This document shows, piece after piece, positions 1 through 9,332 of a stretch of 64,000 nt of DNA. A program made the translations under genes and the position numbers. Within the stretch, counting starts at the first letter, position 1, and each line of letters opens with the position of its first letter. The notes beneath the pieces are model-generated. The model saw only the letters and a list, made by a program, of their open reading frames with translations, was not told the origin of the DNA and did not search any database. The DNA is taken from contig JAOACR010000009.1 of assembly GCA_026417735.1 (NCBI GenBank), positions 265,641-329,640 on the forward strand. The letters are read 5' to 3'. Source of the DNA: Kiritimatiellia bacterium (GTDB lineage Bacteria > Verrucomicrobiota > Kiritimatiellia > PWTM01).

Positions 1-120
1 GCGGGTCGCCAGACCGCCCCGCGTCAGCTTGATCGCCTGCGCCAGCGTCCAGGCAATCAGCCCCGCGACGATCGTAATGTTGAACGCTGGCGAGCTTCGG
101 GTGGACATCGACGCCATCAT
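1..120 (-). CDS. Divergent PAP2 family (DUF212/YuiD-like) protein, N-terminal part only
   Basis: An open frame enters from the left window edge on the minus strand and encodes about 40 residues, starting with two adjacent ATGs. The pattern 'NITIVAGLIAWTLAQAIK' near the N-terminus matches the first membrane segment of DUF212 (divergent PAP2 / acid-phosphatase-like membrane) proteins, which begin with a short Asn-containing stretch followed by an Ala-Trp...Ala-Gln..Lys helix. It lies 46 bases downstream of pbpC on the same strand, so it may be the last gene of that transcript. No Shine-Dalgarno is visible before the ATGs; a third in-frame ATG lies four codons further on. Function of the family is unknown. 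The rest of the gene is outside the window. Confidence 0.55.
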   Translation of the reverse strand, partial: MMASMSTRSSPAFNITIVAGLIAWTLAQAIKLTRGGLATR

Positions 121-166
121 CGGCCGCAAAACCGCAGTCGGCAAGCGCCGCAAGCTGCGGCTGGGC

Positions 167-2362
167 TCACTCCACGCGGATCACGCAGCGGGCGGCACGG
201 CCGGCCTCGTCCGCACAGATCAGCAGATGCATACCGGGCTCGGGCGTCCACAAGAGGGGCCGCCCCGGCGGCGCTCGGCCCAAGGGCCGCGTGCCGACAA
301 ACCACCACAGACCGGTGGACCCCGGCGCCACAGCGGTCAGCGCCAGCCGCTCGCCCGCAACACCGAGCCGCCGAATCACCTCGCCGGGCATCGGCGAGAG
401 AATGCGGGGTCCCGGCCCGCCTGACTGGGGCGGCGCCCCAACCGCCTTGCGTACCGCCGAGCTCTCGCCTCGAAGCGGCCGCCCGGCGAAAACCGGTCTG
501 TGGACGTCGCACTGCTCCGCGAGCGTAACGCCCGCCACTGCGAAATCGCCACGAAGCTCGCCGCACCAAGGGCCCGGTGTGCAGCCGCTCAGCGCGCAGA
601 CCGGCCGTTCGCACACCTCCGGAGGCCGGGGAAACCACGGCGAGTCCCGCGCCGGGTCGGCCACGCGGAACATCTCGGCAACCAGCGGTGCGGCGACACG
701 TCCGCCAACAAGGTGCGGGTCACCGCGGCCATCGGAGCGGCCGCACCACACCGCGATCACGTGGCGCGGGTTGTAGCCCACCGCCCACGCGTCACGAAAA
801 CCCGCGGAGGTGCCGGTCTTCCACGCGATGCGCGGCGTTCGGGCCTCCGCGTTGTGCCGCCAGAGCTCCAGCGAGCGCTCCTCGCCGGTGAGCATGTCCG
901 CGATCAGCCACGCGGTGGCGTCGCTCACCACCCGACGGCCGCTGAGGAGCGGCTGGTCCTCCCGCCACCGCAACGGCCGCCATTCGCCACCGCGCGCCAG
1001 CGCCGCGTATGCGTTGGCGAGCTCCAGCAGGGTGACCGGCGAGCTGCCGAGCGCGACACCCAGACCGTACCGAGCCACGTCGTTGCCGGGCGCGGAGAGC
1101 CCCGCGCGACGAAACACTGCCGCGAGGGGCTCCAAGCCGACCATCGCGGTCAGCTCGAGTGCGGGGAGGTTCAGCGACAGCACCAGCGCCTCACGAGCGG
1201 AGACGAGGCCCCGGTAGGCGCCGTCGAAATTGGAAGGCTCCAGCCCGGGCCAGCGCCGCGGCTCATCCGCCAGCATGCGAGCGGGCGTGAGCCTGCCCTG
1301 CTCGATCGCGAGCGCGAAAATGAACGGTTTCAGCGTGGAACCTGCACTGCGCCGGACGGTGGCGCCATTCAGCTGGCCGGCGCCGGGCGCATTCCAGTCC
1401 GGCGAGCCAACCAGCGCGCGCACTGCCGCGGCGGGCACGTCAATGACGACTGCGGCGAACCCGTCAACACCGATCGCGCCCAGCGGCTCCGCGTGCCGCT
1501 TCACCGCGGCCTCGAGCGCCGTCTGCAGGGCGGGATCGAGCGTGGTGCGCACCGTGCCGGCCGGCGCGCCGCGCAGCGCCATCTCCGCGAAGTGCGGTGC
1601 GACAAACGGACGGATCTGCCGGCGGATCGCAAGCGCTTCCGCCCGCGCCGCTGCGAACTGGTCCGGCGTGATCACGCCGTTGGCGCGCATCCGCTCAAGC
1701 ACGCGGCACTGGCGCGCATGAGCGCGCTCGAAGTGGCGGTCCGGCCGCAGTCGCGCCGGCGATTGGGGCAGCCCTGCGAGCATCGCCGCCTCCGCCAGAC
1801 TCAGCTCGCGCGCACCCTTGCCGAAGTATCGCCGCGCCGCGGCCTCCACGCCCACCAGATTGCCGCCGAACGGCGCACGGTTCAGGTAGTGCCGCAGAAT
1901 CTCCATCTTGCCGAGCCGCCGCTCCAACTGCATCGCGCGCATCGCCTCCACCAGCTTCGTGAGCCAGGTGCGCGGACGCGGTTCGACCAAGCGAATCAAT
2001 TGCGTGGACAGCGTCGAGGCGCCGGACACAATGCGTCCGTGCTGGAGGTTTTGCACCGCCGCTCGCGCAATCGCGATCGGGTCCACGCCGCGGTGCCACC
2101 AGAACCGCCGGTCCTCCGCTGCGACGATCGCGCGCACGATCCAGTCGTCCGGCTGCAGGTCGTCGATGGGCCGACAGTCGAGATCGCCCGGTCCCAGCCG
2201 CACCCGAAGCGGTTCCCCGCGCACGTCCAGCAGCACCGTCGCGGTGGGTGCCGCTCGCAGCGCCTCCAACGGCGGCGGCCAGATCGCATCGAGCGCCGAC
2301 GGTGTGGCGAGCAACGCTGCGGCGAGGCCGGCCACCGCGCCACGTGCGGCGCGCGGGCTCAT
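167..2362 (-). CDS. pbpC: Penicillin-binding protein 1C (bifunctional transglycosylase/transpeptidase)
   Basis: The 731-residue protein carries a glycosyltransferase-51 domain (about residues 45-220: catalytic Glu83 in AAEDRRF, GASTLSTQ, and the motif ending LNRAPFGGN) and a transpeptidase domain (Ser342-x-x-Lys345 in GSTLKPF, SLNLP as the SxN motif, KTGT at 515-518). The last 80 or so residues match the C-terminal domain specific to PBP1C. It would polymerise and cross-link peptidoglycan in the periplasm; the N-terminal anchor (residues 8-25) is short and weakly hydrophobic. The start overlaps the upstream DUF3298-like gene by four bases (ATGA), so the two are translationally coupled. Pairing of PbpC with a large alpha-2-macroglobulin is well known in proteobacteria (YfhM/PbpC), where the pair is thought to repair and guard breached wall. 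Confidence 0.93.
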   Translation of the reverse strand: MSPRAARGAVAGLAAALLATPSALDAIWPPPLEALRAAPTATVLLDVRGEPLRVRLGPGDLDCRPIDDLQPDDWIVRAIVAAEDRRFWWHRGVDPIAIARAAVQNLQHGRIVSGASTLSTQLIRLVEPRPRTWLTKLVEAMRAMQLERRLGKMEILRHYLNRAPFGGNLVGVEAAARRYFGKGARELSLAEAAMLAGLPQSPARLRPDRHFERAHARQCRVLERMRANGVITPDQFAAARAEALAIRRQIRPFVAPHFAEMALRGAPAGTVRTTLDPALQTALEAAVKRHAEPLGAIGVDGFAAVVIDVPAAAVRALVGSPDWNAPGAGQLNGATVRRSAGSTLKPFIFALAIEQGRLTPARMLADEPRRWPGLEPSNFDGAYRGLVSAREALVLSLNLPALELTAMVGLEPLAAVFRRAGLSAPGNDVARYGLGVALGSSPVTLLELANAYAALARGGEWRPLRWREDQPLLSGRRVVSDATAWLIADMLTGEERSLELWRHNAEARTPRIAWKTGTSAGFRDAWAVGYNPRHVIAVWCGRSDGRGDPHLVGGRVAAPLVAEMFRVADPARDSPWFPRPPEVCERPVCALSGCTPGPWCGELRGDFAVAGVTLAEQCDVHRPVFAGRPLRGESSAVRKAVGAPPQSGGPGPRILSPMPGEVIRRLGVAGERLALTAVAPGSTGLWWFVGTRPLGRAPPGRPLLWTPEPGMHLLICADEAGRAARCVIRVE

Positions 2363-3258
2363 CGCGGCGCCTCTCCCGCCGCGCCGCGCAGAAGGTCCTC
2401 CAACTCGCTGCGGGAAAGACGGACCGTGATCGGCCCGATCGCACGCGGCGCAACCTCCCCCTCATTGAACGTCACGGCGAAGCCGCGGTGGTCCACGCAG
2501 AAGTTGGTGGGCGCGATCACCACAGCCGGGAACAGGCCGGCGTTTTCCGGTGACGCGTCCGGCGAACCGGCACGTTCGGCCAGTAGCGCACGCCGCACGC
2601 GACGCGCGAATTCCTCGCGACCGGCCGGGCCGAAGAGATCGCCGGCCGTCAGTTCGCGGCCGGTGTCCAGATCAAAAACGAAGTGCCGGATCTGCCGGTT
2701 CGGATGCGCACCGCCGAAGAACCACTCGCGCCTGACTGTGACGGAAAGCCACGGTTCGACGCGGGCGACCATGTCCACCCGCCGCACGTCGTGGCCGGGG
2801 CCGGGCATCTGCGGATGCGCGCGGCGGAGCGCCTGGAAATGTTCCGTCACACGGTCGGCCAGCTGGGCCATCGCGCGGCCCACCTCCTCGGGCGGCGGCG
2901 GGGGCGGCACGACGCCGGCCCCCTGCGGGTCTTCAGCCCATGCGCGCCATACGGCCGCGCGCACCGCGGCGAGCGCTTCGGGCGGCTCGCCGGCCTCAGG
3001 CCAGAGCAGTCGATACTCGATACGGGGCGCGGGCGGCTCTTCGCGGGCTGCGCGGATCAGTTCGTGCGGTCGAAACGCGTTCGCCGCACCGACGGGATCT
3101 GCCGTTTCGGGGGCGTCAGCGGTGGCCGCCGCGACGAGCCCGCACGCCAGCGCCGCCGCGATCAGCATCCAAGGATTGGACGCCAACACCCGCGCGGCTT
3201 CCCACCGATGGACGCCGCGCTCCCCGGCGCAGCGAACTTGGCGACCGCGCCGGTTCAT
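2359..3258 (-). CDS. Membrane-anchored DUF3298/DUF4163 (RsiV/PdaC-like) protein
   Basis: This 299-residue protein has a basic N-terminus, one hydrophobic segment (about residues 29-47) and an extracytoplasmic region. The C-terminal half contains GGAHPN near the middle, then 'FVFDLDTGRELTAGDLF', and ends in a FNEGEVAPRA-like strand. This is the signature of the DUF3298/DUF4163 fold found in RsiV, PdaC and related cell-wall or lysozyme-responsive proteins. A GGAGG ribosome site precedes the ATG. It overlaps alpha-2-macroglobulin upstream and pbpC downstream by four bases each, so all three are probably made together. RsiV binds lysozyme directly; whether this one senses wall attack or modifies glycan cannot be told, as I cannot identify a deacetylase domain. 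Confidence 0.75.
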   Translation of the reverse strand: MNRRGRQVRCAGERGVHRWEAARVLASNPWMLIAAALACGLVAAATADAPETADPVGAANAFRPHELIRAAREEPPAPRIEYRLLWPEAGEPPEALAAVRAAVWRAWAEDPQGAGVVPPPPPPEEVGRAMAQLADRVTEHFQALRRAHPQMPGPGHDVRRVDMVARVEPWLSVTVRREWFFGGAHPNRQIRHFVFDLDTGRELTAGDLFGPAGREEFARRVRRALLAERAGSPDASPENAGLFPAVVIAPTNFCVDHRGFAVTFNEGEVAPRAIGPITVRLSRSELEDLLRGAAGEAPR

Positions 3259-6200
3259 CGCAGCACCTCCAGTTCGCCGCCGCCGTGCATACTGCGGATC
3301 GCCGGATCGTACATCGCCTCCGCCCGGATCGGCGGCACCACATACCGGCCCGGTGTCACCGCGCGCACCGCGTAGTGCCAGGTCGCCGGCGAGCCCGGCG
3401 GCGCGGTGAGCGGTTCACTGAACAGCAGCATCCGGTCGTCCCGCGCTTCGCGACTGGCCAGCCAGTTTCGCCGTTCGCCAAGCCACGGCAGCCGCCGCGC
3501 CGTTTCGAGCGCCGCGTCCTCGATCTCAAGCCCTGCCGGTAACAGGTCCTCGACGACGACGTTCTCGAGCGGCGCGAGCGCCGGATCCACGGCGAGCTCA
3601 ATCCGCACAACCAGCGCATCGCCCTGTCGGAGCGGGCCGCCCGGCCACGGCGTGCCATCGGGGCGCAGCCACCGCCGGCGGACGATCAGACCGCGGTCGT
3701 CCTCGCTCGTCTCCGCGAGCCGCGCAGGCACTCCCGAAAGACGGCCGCCGTAGTGGCAGCGGGCTGGACCGTGGTTCTGCAGCCGCAGTTGACGCACTGC
3801 GGCGGGGTCACTGGAGGACCAGCGGACGGGCTGGTCGGCGCTCTCGGTGCGCGCAACGAGCGACCCGCCCGAGTACAGCTCCGCGTTGAGCCCCTCCGTC
3901 GGCGCCGGCTGCGCGGCGATCCAACGGCCGAGCGCGACCAGCGCGCTGGCATTTTCCAACGTGGTTGCCCAGCGGCCCTGATCGGCGGCATCGGTGAGCC
4001 GGCGCGCCCACGCGGCCGCCTCGGCGGCATCGGGCGCCAGTCGTGTCCAGGCGCCCAACAGCAGCGCCGCATCGCGCACGCGCGAGTTGAGGCAGCCACC
4101 GACGCGGCGGATGGCGCTGCGCTCGATCCCAGCGGGCGGTTCCACGGTGCGGAGCAGCGTCAGCGCGTCGCGCGGGCGGCCGCCGAGGGCGAGCGCGGCC
4201 GCCAAATGCGCTCGCGTGGAGGGGCGCAGCGAGTGGGCCAGCTCCAGCAGCCGCGCGGTCCATGACGCCTCCGGCCGACCCGCGAGCGCCAGCAGTTCGA
4301 GGATGTAGGCACGGATCTCCTGGTGGTCCTGCCAGGCGGGGTTGGACGGGGTGGCGTCGACCGGACCGCCGGCGTCGAGGCGAGCACGCAGGCGGTCCAA
4401 TGCCACATCGAGCCGGTCGGCCGGCACCAGATGGCCGGCGCGGCGAGCCTCGAGCAGAAAATGCACCGCGTACACGCCGCTCCAGTTCGCCAACCGGGGG
4501 GAATCCGGCCACTCGCGGAATGCGCCGTCGGCGGTCTGCATCGAAAGCACGCGTTCAATCGCGGCGGCGACAATCTCCGCCGCGCTGCGGGCGGACGGCA
4601 GCGCGCCAGCATCTGCGGCGCGCTCCAGATCGGGGAGCGCCAGCCACGGCCACGCGGCGCTGACGGTCTGCTCGAGGCAACCGTAGGGGTAACGCAGCAG
4701 CTCATCGAGTGCGGCACTGAACCGCAGCGAGGGTTGCGCACCGAACCAGAGGCCGGCCTCAAGCGAGTTGGGCAGCCAGTCCGCGGGCGGCTCGATTCGC
4801 GCGCTCTCGCCGCCCGCCAGCACGCCCGCAAACGATAGCGAATGACGCGGCACGGCGGGCCGCACCGGCAGCTCGAGCGCTTCCACGATCCGCTCCTCCT
4901 CCGCGACGACCTCGACCGAGCACAGCGCAACACCTGGCGAGCGCGCGGCCACAACGGGGATCTCCAGCGTTGCCCGTCCCTTCGGTTCCAGCGGCACCGT
5001 GCGATCCTCGTCCTCGACCTGCAGCGGCCCGCGCGACATCACGCGCACCTGCGCGCTCCGCGGCCGGTCGGTCTCGTTGTACAAATGCACCGCCATCGCG
5101 CAGCGGTCGCCCGGCGCCAGAAACCGGGGCAGCGAAGTTTGAACCACCAGCGGACGCCGAACTGTGACGGCCCTTTCGGCCGCGCCGCAACGGCGATAGT
5201 CGTACGCGACCGCGAACACGCGCAGACGGCCCGCAAACTCCGGCAGCTGGAACGCGACCCGGGCCGTGCCGTTCGAATCGGTCCTCACGACGTCCGCGCG
5301 AAGCGCCAGCGGCCGGAACCGCGAACTCCGCACAGGGCTGAGCCGCCGCCGCAGCGTGGCACTCTCGCCGCCGGCGGGGTGCGAGGGGGCGGCGGTGGAC
5401 TCCGCCAGCAGCGGCACCAGCTCGGAAAACAGATCGAACAGATTCACCGCCAGCTTGCGACGGCCATGGAAGAATGCCCAGGGGTCGGGCGTGGTGAAGT
5501 CGGTGAGCCGCAGCACCGCCTCGTCCACCGCGGCGACGACGACTGCGGCACCAGGCGCGGGCCGGTCGTGTTCATCGCGCACCCCCAGGTCCACCGTCAT
5601 CACCGTACCGGGCCGCGTTTCCTCCGGCGTACGAATGTCCACACCCAGCCGGCGGTCACGCGGAACCACGTCCAGCGCGACCGCACCGATCGCCCGACGG
5701 GCGGACCACACCGCCTCGGGTCGGGCGGGCCGGACCATTGTCACCACCGCGTACACTGTCGGCGCGTACTCCTCCCGCAGCTCGTACTCCAGCAGGTGCA
5801 CGGAATCCCCGATGGGGATCACGCGGCGATCGAGAACCGTGTCGGACTCGAGCGTGACGAGCGCCAGCCCCGCAAAGGGCGCACGCACCGCGATGCGGAT
5901 GCGATCGCCCGGCGATCCGGCGGAACGGTCCGGTTCCAGCTCGACGACGTCCGGGCGTTCGCGCGAACGCTCGACGGGGCTGCTGGCAGGTGCGGCGACA
6001 AGCAGCCGCAGCGAGCTGGCCGCGCCCGCCGCCGACGCAAGGCTGACCACGTGGGCGCCGGGCCGGTCCAGACGAATCTCGCAGACTCCCTGCCCCGCGG
6101 TTAGCGCAACGGGGAACTCCGCCACTGTCGTCAGCACGCGCTCGGAGCGCCACGACCAGACGCCCGAAGCATCCCGCCGCATGGCGTGGGCCCACTCCTC

Positions 6201-8951
6201 GCGCGCCACCGTCGCGCGCAGCGTCTCATCGCGGGCGCGGGCAGTGCCGTCCGGTGCCACCAGTGCCACTTCAAGGCGAAGCGGCTCACCGGGCGCGAGG
6301 TGGCCACCAGCGCGCGCGGGCCGCAGCCCGATGTATTCCGGCACCGGGTCCAGCGGCACACTGGCCACCGCGCTGAGCGGCCGCCCGCCCGCCTCGATCA
6401 CCGTCACCGTGGCCACTGCGCGCAGCGCCGCCGGTGGCCGCCAGTCGCGCCCGGTGGCGGCAGACCACTCCGCCCGGCCGTCCGCATCGAGCGTGCGCCG
6501 GCCCAGCGAAAGACGCACAGGAGAAAACTGGCGCCCCGGGTCGCCGAAGATCCAACCCTCGTAGCCGCCGGGTGAAAACGCCGCCGGCTCCACCATGAGC
6601 GACGCCTCCGCCACCAACCCTTCCGCGGCACGACCGAACATGTGACGCGCCCGCGCGCGGATGGAGACGGCGCTGCCCGCCAAGAGACGGCCCTCGGGCA
6701 GCTCCACCGCGCATTCCACCCGCGGCGGCACAAAGTCCTCGAGCGCCAACGAGCAGGCGCCGATCGCCTCGTCCGCGCCCGGCACCTGGAGTCGCATTCC
6801 GTACACACCGGTCGGCAGGTGATCCGGCAGTGCGACGGCGAAGTCCGCCGCACCCAGCGCGTCCAGCATTGCGTTGAGGCGGCGCAGCGGGCGGCCGTCG
6901 GGCAGCACCACCTGCAGCGCGACGGGGAACGGCTCGGGAGGCTCGCCGTGCGAGTTGCGGACAACCGCATGTACGCGGGCGGTCTCGCCAGGGCGGTAGA
7001 TTCCGCGGTCAGCAAACACATACGCCTCAATGCCCTCGCGCAAATACGGCCGCCCGTCGATTTCCGCCTCCGGCCGAACTTCCGAACCGGGCAGGCGCAA
7101 AAAGGAGAGGTCACCCGCGGACTCGGCGGTGACCAGAAATGGCTCCGCCTCGGGGGGCGGCGTGGGGAACGTGAGCATCGCGACACCGTCAGGATCGGTC
7201 ACCCCTCGCCCCAGTTCCGCGCTGTTGCGGCCATACAGGGTGACCGTCGCCCCCGCGACCGGCGTCGCCCCGGTCAGCGACGTCACCCACACCAGTGCGC
7301 CGTCGCGGGTTCGTTTCACCGTCAGGCCCAGATCAGTGACCACCACGAGGTGGTGTGCCGCCGGCAGATCACGAGCGGTCGCAGTCAGCAACCAGGCGCC
7401 TCGCGCGCCCGCACCGGCGAGATCGCGCAGATCCGCGACCACCTCCTGCGGTTCATCGCGCACATCCGGAAAGCGCAGCGTGAGATTCGTGGCCGGTCCA
7501 GTAAGGCTGTCGGCGGCGACACCCACGTTCCAGGTATAGGAGCCCTGCAGCCGCCCCTCTTCGCGGAGCGCAAAGTACACGAGATTGGGCCGCAGCAACG
7601 GGCGCGCCTCCAGTCGGCACGAGGTCAGGTTGACCGCAGTCAGCCGTATCGGCAATGGACCAGCGGGGGCCAGGTATCGGCCGCCTGCAGAAAATTCGAT
7701 CGCCGCCGGCCGGTGCGGAACCTGCACGCGGCGCACCTCCGGCGCTCCCAAGGCGACCCCATCGGGCGTGGTTAGGCCGGCGCCAAACGTCACCGTGTAC
7801 ACCGCGCCCGGACGGAAATCGCCGACGATGCGTAGGCCGGCCCCCTCCCAGGAGTCGAACGGCTCGACCGCGAAGCGGACCGGCGGTTCGATCGAGATGT
7901 GGGCAGCCGCGGAGCCGGCGGTGATCTCGGCGGTGAAGTTCGCCAGCAGGCGGGCGGGACCGTGGGGCTCGATCTGCGCGCGCAGCCGGGAAAGGCGCGG
8001 CCGCGCCGAGACGGCGATTTCCTGCTCAACCGTCTCCTGCAGCGACAGCTGGCCGGTCGCCGGTGGCAGGCCGGCACGTACGCGCACACTCACACGGTCG
8101 GCCGCGAGCGTGCCGGTGCGCAGCAGCACCTCGGCCGAGGCGACCTCGCCAACCGGTGCGAAGTCCACCATGTTACCGTCGGACCCGCGAATCTCCACGT
8201 GCCGGCGGAGCGCCGCGGGATCGGGCGGCGCGTTGAAGCGCAGCCGCAGCGTCAGCTCGCGGGCCGCAGACAGACCCGCCTGTTCCACCCCGAGCAGCAT
8301 GAGCGGCGCGGTCCGCACCCGCAACGGAGGCGGCGGCTCGAACGCGCGGCCGTCCGCCGCCATCGGCAGTTCCGCGAGGGATACCGTCCACGCCGAGGCC
8401 GCCGGCCAAGCTGCGTCGGGTTGAAAGCGCAATTCGCGCGGTCCCATCCATTCCGCGCGGCCCGGCAGGGGCGGGACGATGCGCACAACCCCTTCGGCGC
8501 GCGCGCCCGCGGCGGCGCCCGCCACGTCGGCATCGAATCGCCAGACCACCGCCATCTGGCCGGTAACGACGCCGTCGCCCGCCGGTTGCGCCACCCAGAT
8601 TCGCGGCGGCGGCGACGCGCGGGGTGAGCGGCCGCGGCCGAGGTACCAGAGCCCCGCCGCGTTCAGTGCCAGCGCGGCCAGCGCCAGATACCACCAACGG
8701 CGGTGTTCGCCGCGCGGAACGGCCCGCGCCGGTGCCTCGGCTCGCAGGGGCTCCGGCGGCTCCATCTCGGCGAGCACCGCCTCCAAATCGGCGGCGGTGG
8801 GATGATCAGTGCGGCGGGCGAGCGCCTCGAAGACGTGCGACTCGAGGTCCCGCCGCAGTTCCGCGGCCGCCGGCCCGGAGAGGCCCGAGCGGGCGATCGT
8901 CTCCGTCAACCATGCAGCGAGGCGAACGCGAAGCTCATCGGGTATCGGCAT
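3255..8951 (-). CDS. Thioester-containing alpha-2-macroglobulin with N-terminal HAAS-like cytosolic domain
   Basis: A 1,898-residue protein. Residues 1-70 are charged and helical (DELRVRLAAWL...LESHVFEAL...DLEAVLAEMEPPE) and resemble the HAAS (HTH-associated alpha-helical signalling) domain of membrane proteins encoded next to PadR regulators. One membrane segment follows at about 86-105, then macroglobulin repeats. The thioester site is intact (Cys1425-Leu-Glu-Gln1428 in YGCLEQT), followed by the thioester-domain helices and a receptor-binding-like C-terminus. A bait-like stretch rich in Ser/Ala/Arg lies near residues 1190-1225. Bacterial relatives trap attacking proteases in the periplasm and partner with PBP1C, which lies two genes downstream. 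Overlap of 17 bases with padR upstream and 4 bases with the next gene indicates one operon. The N-terminal domain replaces the usual signal peptide or lipobox, so the protein should be held in the inner membrane. Confidence 0.9.
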   Translation of the reverse strand: MPIPDELRVRLAAWLTETIARSGLSGPAAAELRRDLESHVFEALARRTDHPTAADLEAVLAEMEPPEPLRAEAPARAVPRGEHRRWWYLALAALALNAAGLWYLGRGRSPRASPPPRIWVAQPAGDGVVTGQMAVVWRFDADVAGAAAGARAEGVVRIVPPLPGRAEWMGPRELRFQPDAAWPAASAWTVSLAELPMAADGRAFEPPPPLRVRTAPLMLLGVEQAGLSAARELTLRLRFNAPPDPAALRRHVEIRGSDGNMVDFAPVGEVASAEVLLRTGTLAADRVSVRVRAGLPPATGQLSLQETVEQEIAVSARPRLSRLRAQIEPHGPARLLANFTAEITAGSAAAHISIEPPVRFAVEPFDSWEGAGLRIVGDFRPGAVYTVTFGAGLTTPDGVALGAPEVRRVQVPHRPAAIEFSAGGRYLAPAGPLPIRLTAVNLTSCRLEARPLLRPNLVYFALREEGRLQGSYTWNVGVAADSLTGPATNLTLRFPDVRDEPQEVVADLRDLAGAGARGAWLLTATARDLPAAHHLVVVTDLGLTVKRTRDGALVWVTSLTGATPVAGATVTLYGRNSAELGRGVTDPDGVAMLTFPTPPPEAEPFLVTAESAGDLSFLRLPGSEVRPEAEIDGRPYLREGIEAYVFADRGIYRPGETARVHAVVRNSHGEPPEPFPVALQVVLPDGRPLRRLNAMLDALGAADFAVALPDHLPTGVYGMRLQVPGADEAIGACSLALEDFVPPRVECAVELPEGRLLAGSAVSIRARARHMFGRAAEGLVAEASLMVEPAAFSPGGYEGWIFGDPGRQFSPVRLSLGRRTLDADGRAEWSAATGRDWRPPAALRAVATVTVIEAGGRPLSAVASVPLDPVPEYIGLRPARAGGHLAPGEPLRLEVALVAPDGTARARDETLRATVAREEWAHAMRRDASGVWSWRSERVLTTVAEFPVALTAGQGVCEIRLDRPGAHVVSLASAAGAASSLRLLVAAPASSPVERSRERPDVVELEPDRSAGSPGDRIRIAVRAPFAGLALVTLESDTVLDRRVIPIGDSVHLLEYELREEYAPTVYAVVTMVRPARPEAVWSARRAIGAVALDVVPRDRRLGVDIRTPEETRPGTVMTVDLGVRDEHDRPAPGAAVVVAAVDEAVLRLTDFTTPDPWAFFHGRRKLAVNLFDLFSELVPLLAESTAAPSHPAGGESATLRRRLSPVRSSRFRPLALRADVVRTDSNGTARVAFQLPEFAGRLRVFAVAYDYRRCGAAERAVTVRRPLVVQTSLPRFLAPGDRCAMAVHLYNETDRPRSAQVRVMSRGPLQVEDEDRTVPLEPKGRATLEIPVVAARSPGVALCSVEVVAEEERIVEALELPVRPAVPRHSLSFAGVLAGGESARIEPPADWLPNSLEAGLWFGAQPSLRFSAALDELLRYPYGCLEQTVSAAWPWLALPDLERAADAGALPSARSAAEIVAAAIERVLSMQTADGAFREWPDSPRLANWSGVYAVHFLLEARRAGHLVPADRLDVALDRLRARLDAGGPVDATPSNPAWQDHQEIRAYILELLALAGRPEASWTARLLELAHSLRPSTRAHLAAALALGGRPRDALTLLRTVEPPAGIERSAIRRVGGCLNSRVRDAALLLGAWTRLAPDAAEAAAWARRLTDAADQGRWATTLENASALVALGRWIAAQPAPTEGLNAELYSGGSLVARTESADQPVRWSSSDPAAVRQLRLQNHGPARCHYGGRLSGVPARLAETSEDDRGLIVRRRWLRPDGTPWPGGPLRQGDALVVRIELAVDPALAPLENVVVEDLLPAGLEIEDAALETARRLPWLGERRNWLASREARDDRMLLFSEPLTAPPGSPATWHYAVRAVTPGRYVVPPIRAEAMYDPAIRSMHGGGELEVLR

Positions 8952-9294
8952 GGTGAGGTCTCCCCCCGGGACCGCCCTCGCGCAAATGTTCGATCTCGCG
9001 CACGACCATGTCCCAGTAGGCGCTCATCGCGGCCAGCCGCAGCCGACCGGTGCTGGTCAGTGAAAAGTACCGGCGGGGCGGCCCCTCGACGGAGGGCGCC
9101 TCGCGCACCCGTACGCAGCCCTCTTCCCGCAGTCGCATCAGCGCCGGATACACCGTGCTCTCGGAAACCGCCAGCGCGTCCAGACCGCGCAGCGACTGCA
9201 CAATCTCATAACCGTAGGTTTCGCCGCGCCGCAGCACGTGCAGGATCGCGAGTTCAACGAGCCCCTTTCGAAACTGCGGGATCCACGTGTGCAT
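8935..9294 (-). CDS. PadR family transcriptional regulator
   Basis: About 119 residues from the ATG at 9294. The winged-helix core is clear: 'FRKGLVELAILHVLRRGETYGYEIVQSL', then 'VSESTVYPALMRLREEGCV' (recognition helix) and 'GPPRRYFSLTSTGR' (wing), ending with a dimerisation helix. Upstream in-frame residues look like untranslated sequence, and an imperfect dyad and promoter lie there instead, so the shorter start was chosen; no good Shine-Dalgarno is visible. PadR proteins of this size usually repress their own operon. The downstream gene begins inside the end of this one and carries a HAAS-like domain, the standard partner of short PadR proteins, so this regulator probably controls the alpha-2-macroglobulin/PbpC operon. 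Confidence 0.9.
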   Translation of the reverse strand: MHTWIPQFRKGLVELAILHVLRRGETYGYEIVQSLRGLDALAVSESTVYPALMRLREEGCVRVREAPSVEGPPRRYFSLTSTGRLRLAAMSAYWDMVVREIEHLREGGPGGRPHHADTR

Positions 9295-9311
9295 CGGGAG
9301 GTTGGCTGGAT

Positions 9312-9332
9312 GTACTATGCAAAACAGAATAC
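9312..9332. promoter_or_regulatory. Imperfect 21-base dyad, candidate PadR operator
   Basis: The site is an imperfect palindrome with arms of form GTAnTnTG and CAnAnTAC around a five-base A/T-rich centre; six of eight arm positions pair. It covers the -10 box and probable start of the padR promoter, which is where an autorepressor would bind. PadR proteins favour short A/T-rich dyads. Binding is an inference. Confidence 0.5.

Noticed and set aside
500-3409. A 969-codon plus-strand frame opposite pbpC and the macroglobulin gene
   Set aside because: It is the antisense shadow of strongly conserved genes in a GC-rich genome: Arg/Ala/Pro-rich, no domain, no ribosome site. The same applies to the long frames at 15124-18228, 36231-38270, 41948-45079 and 44788-47052.
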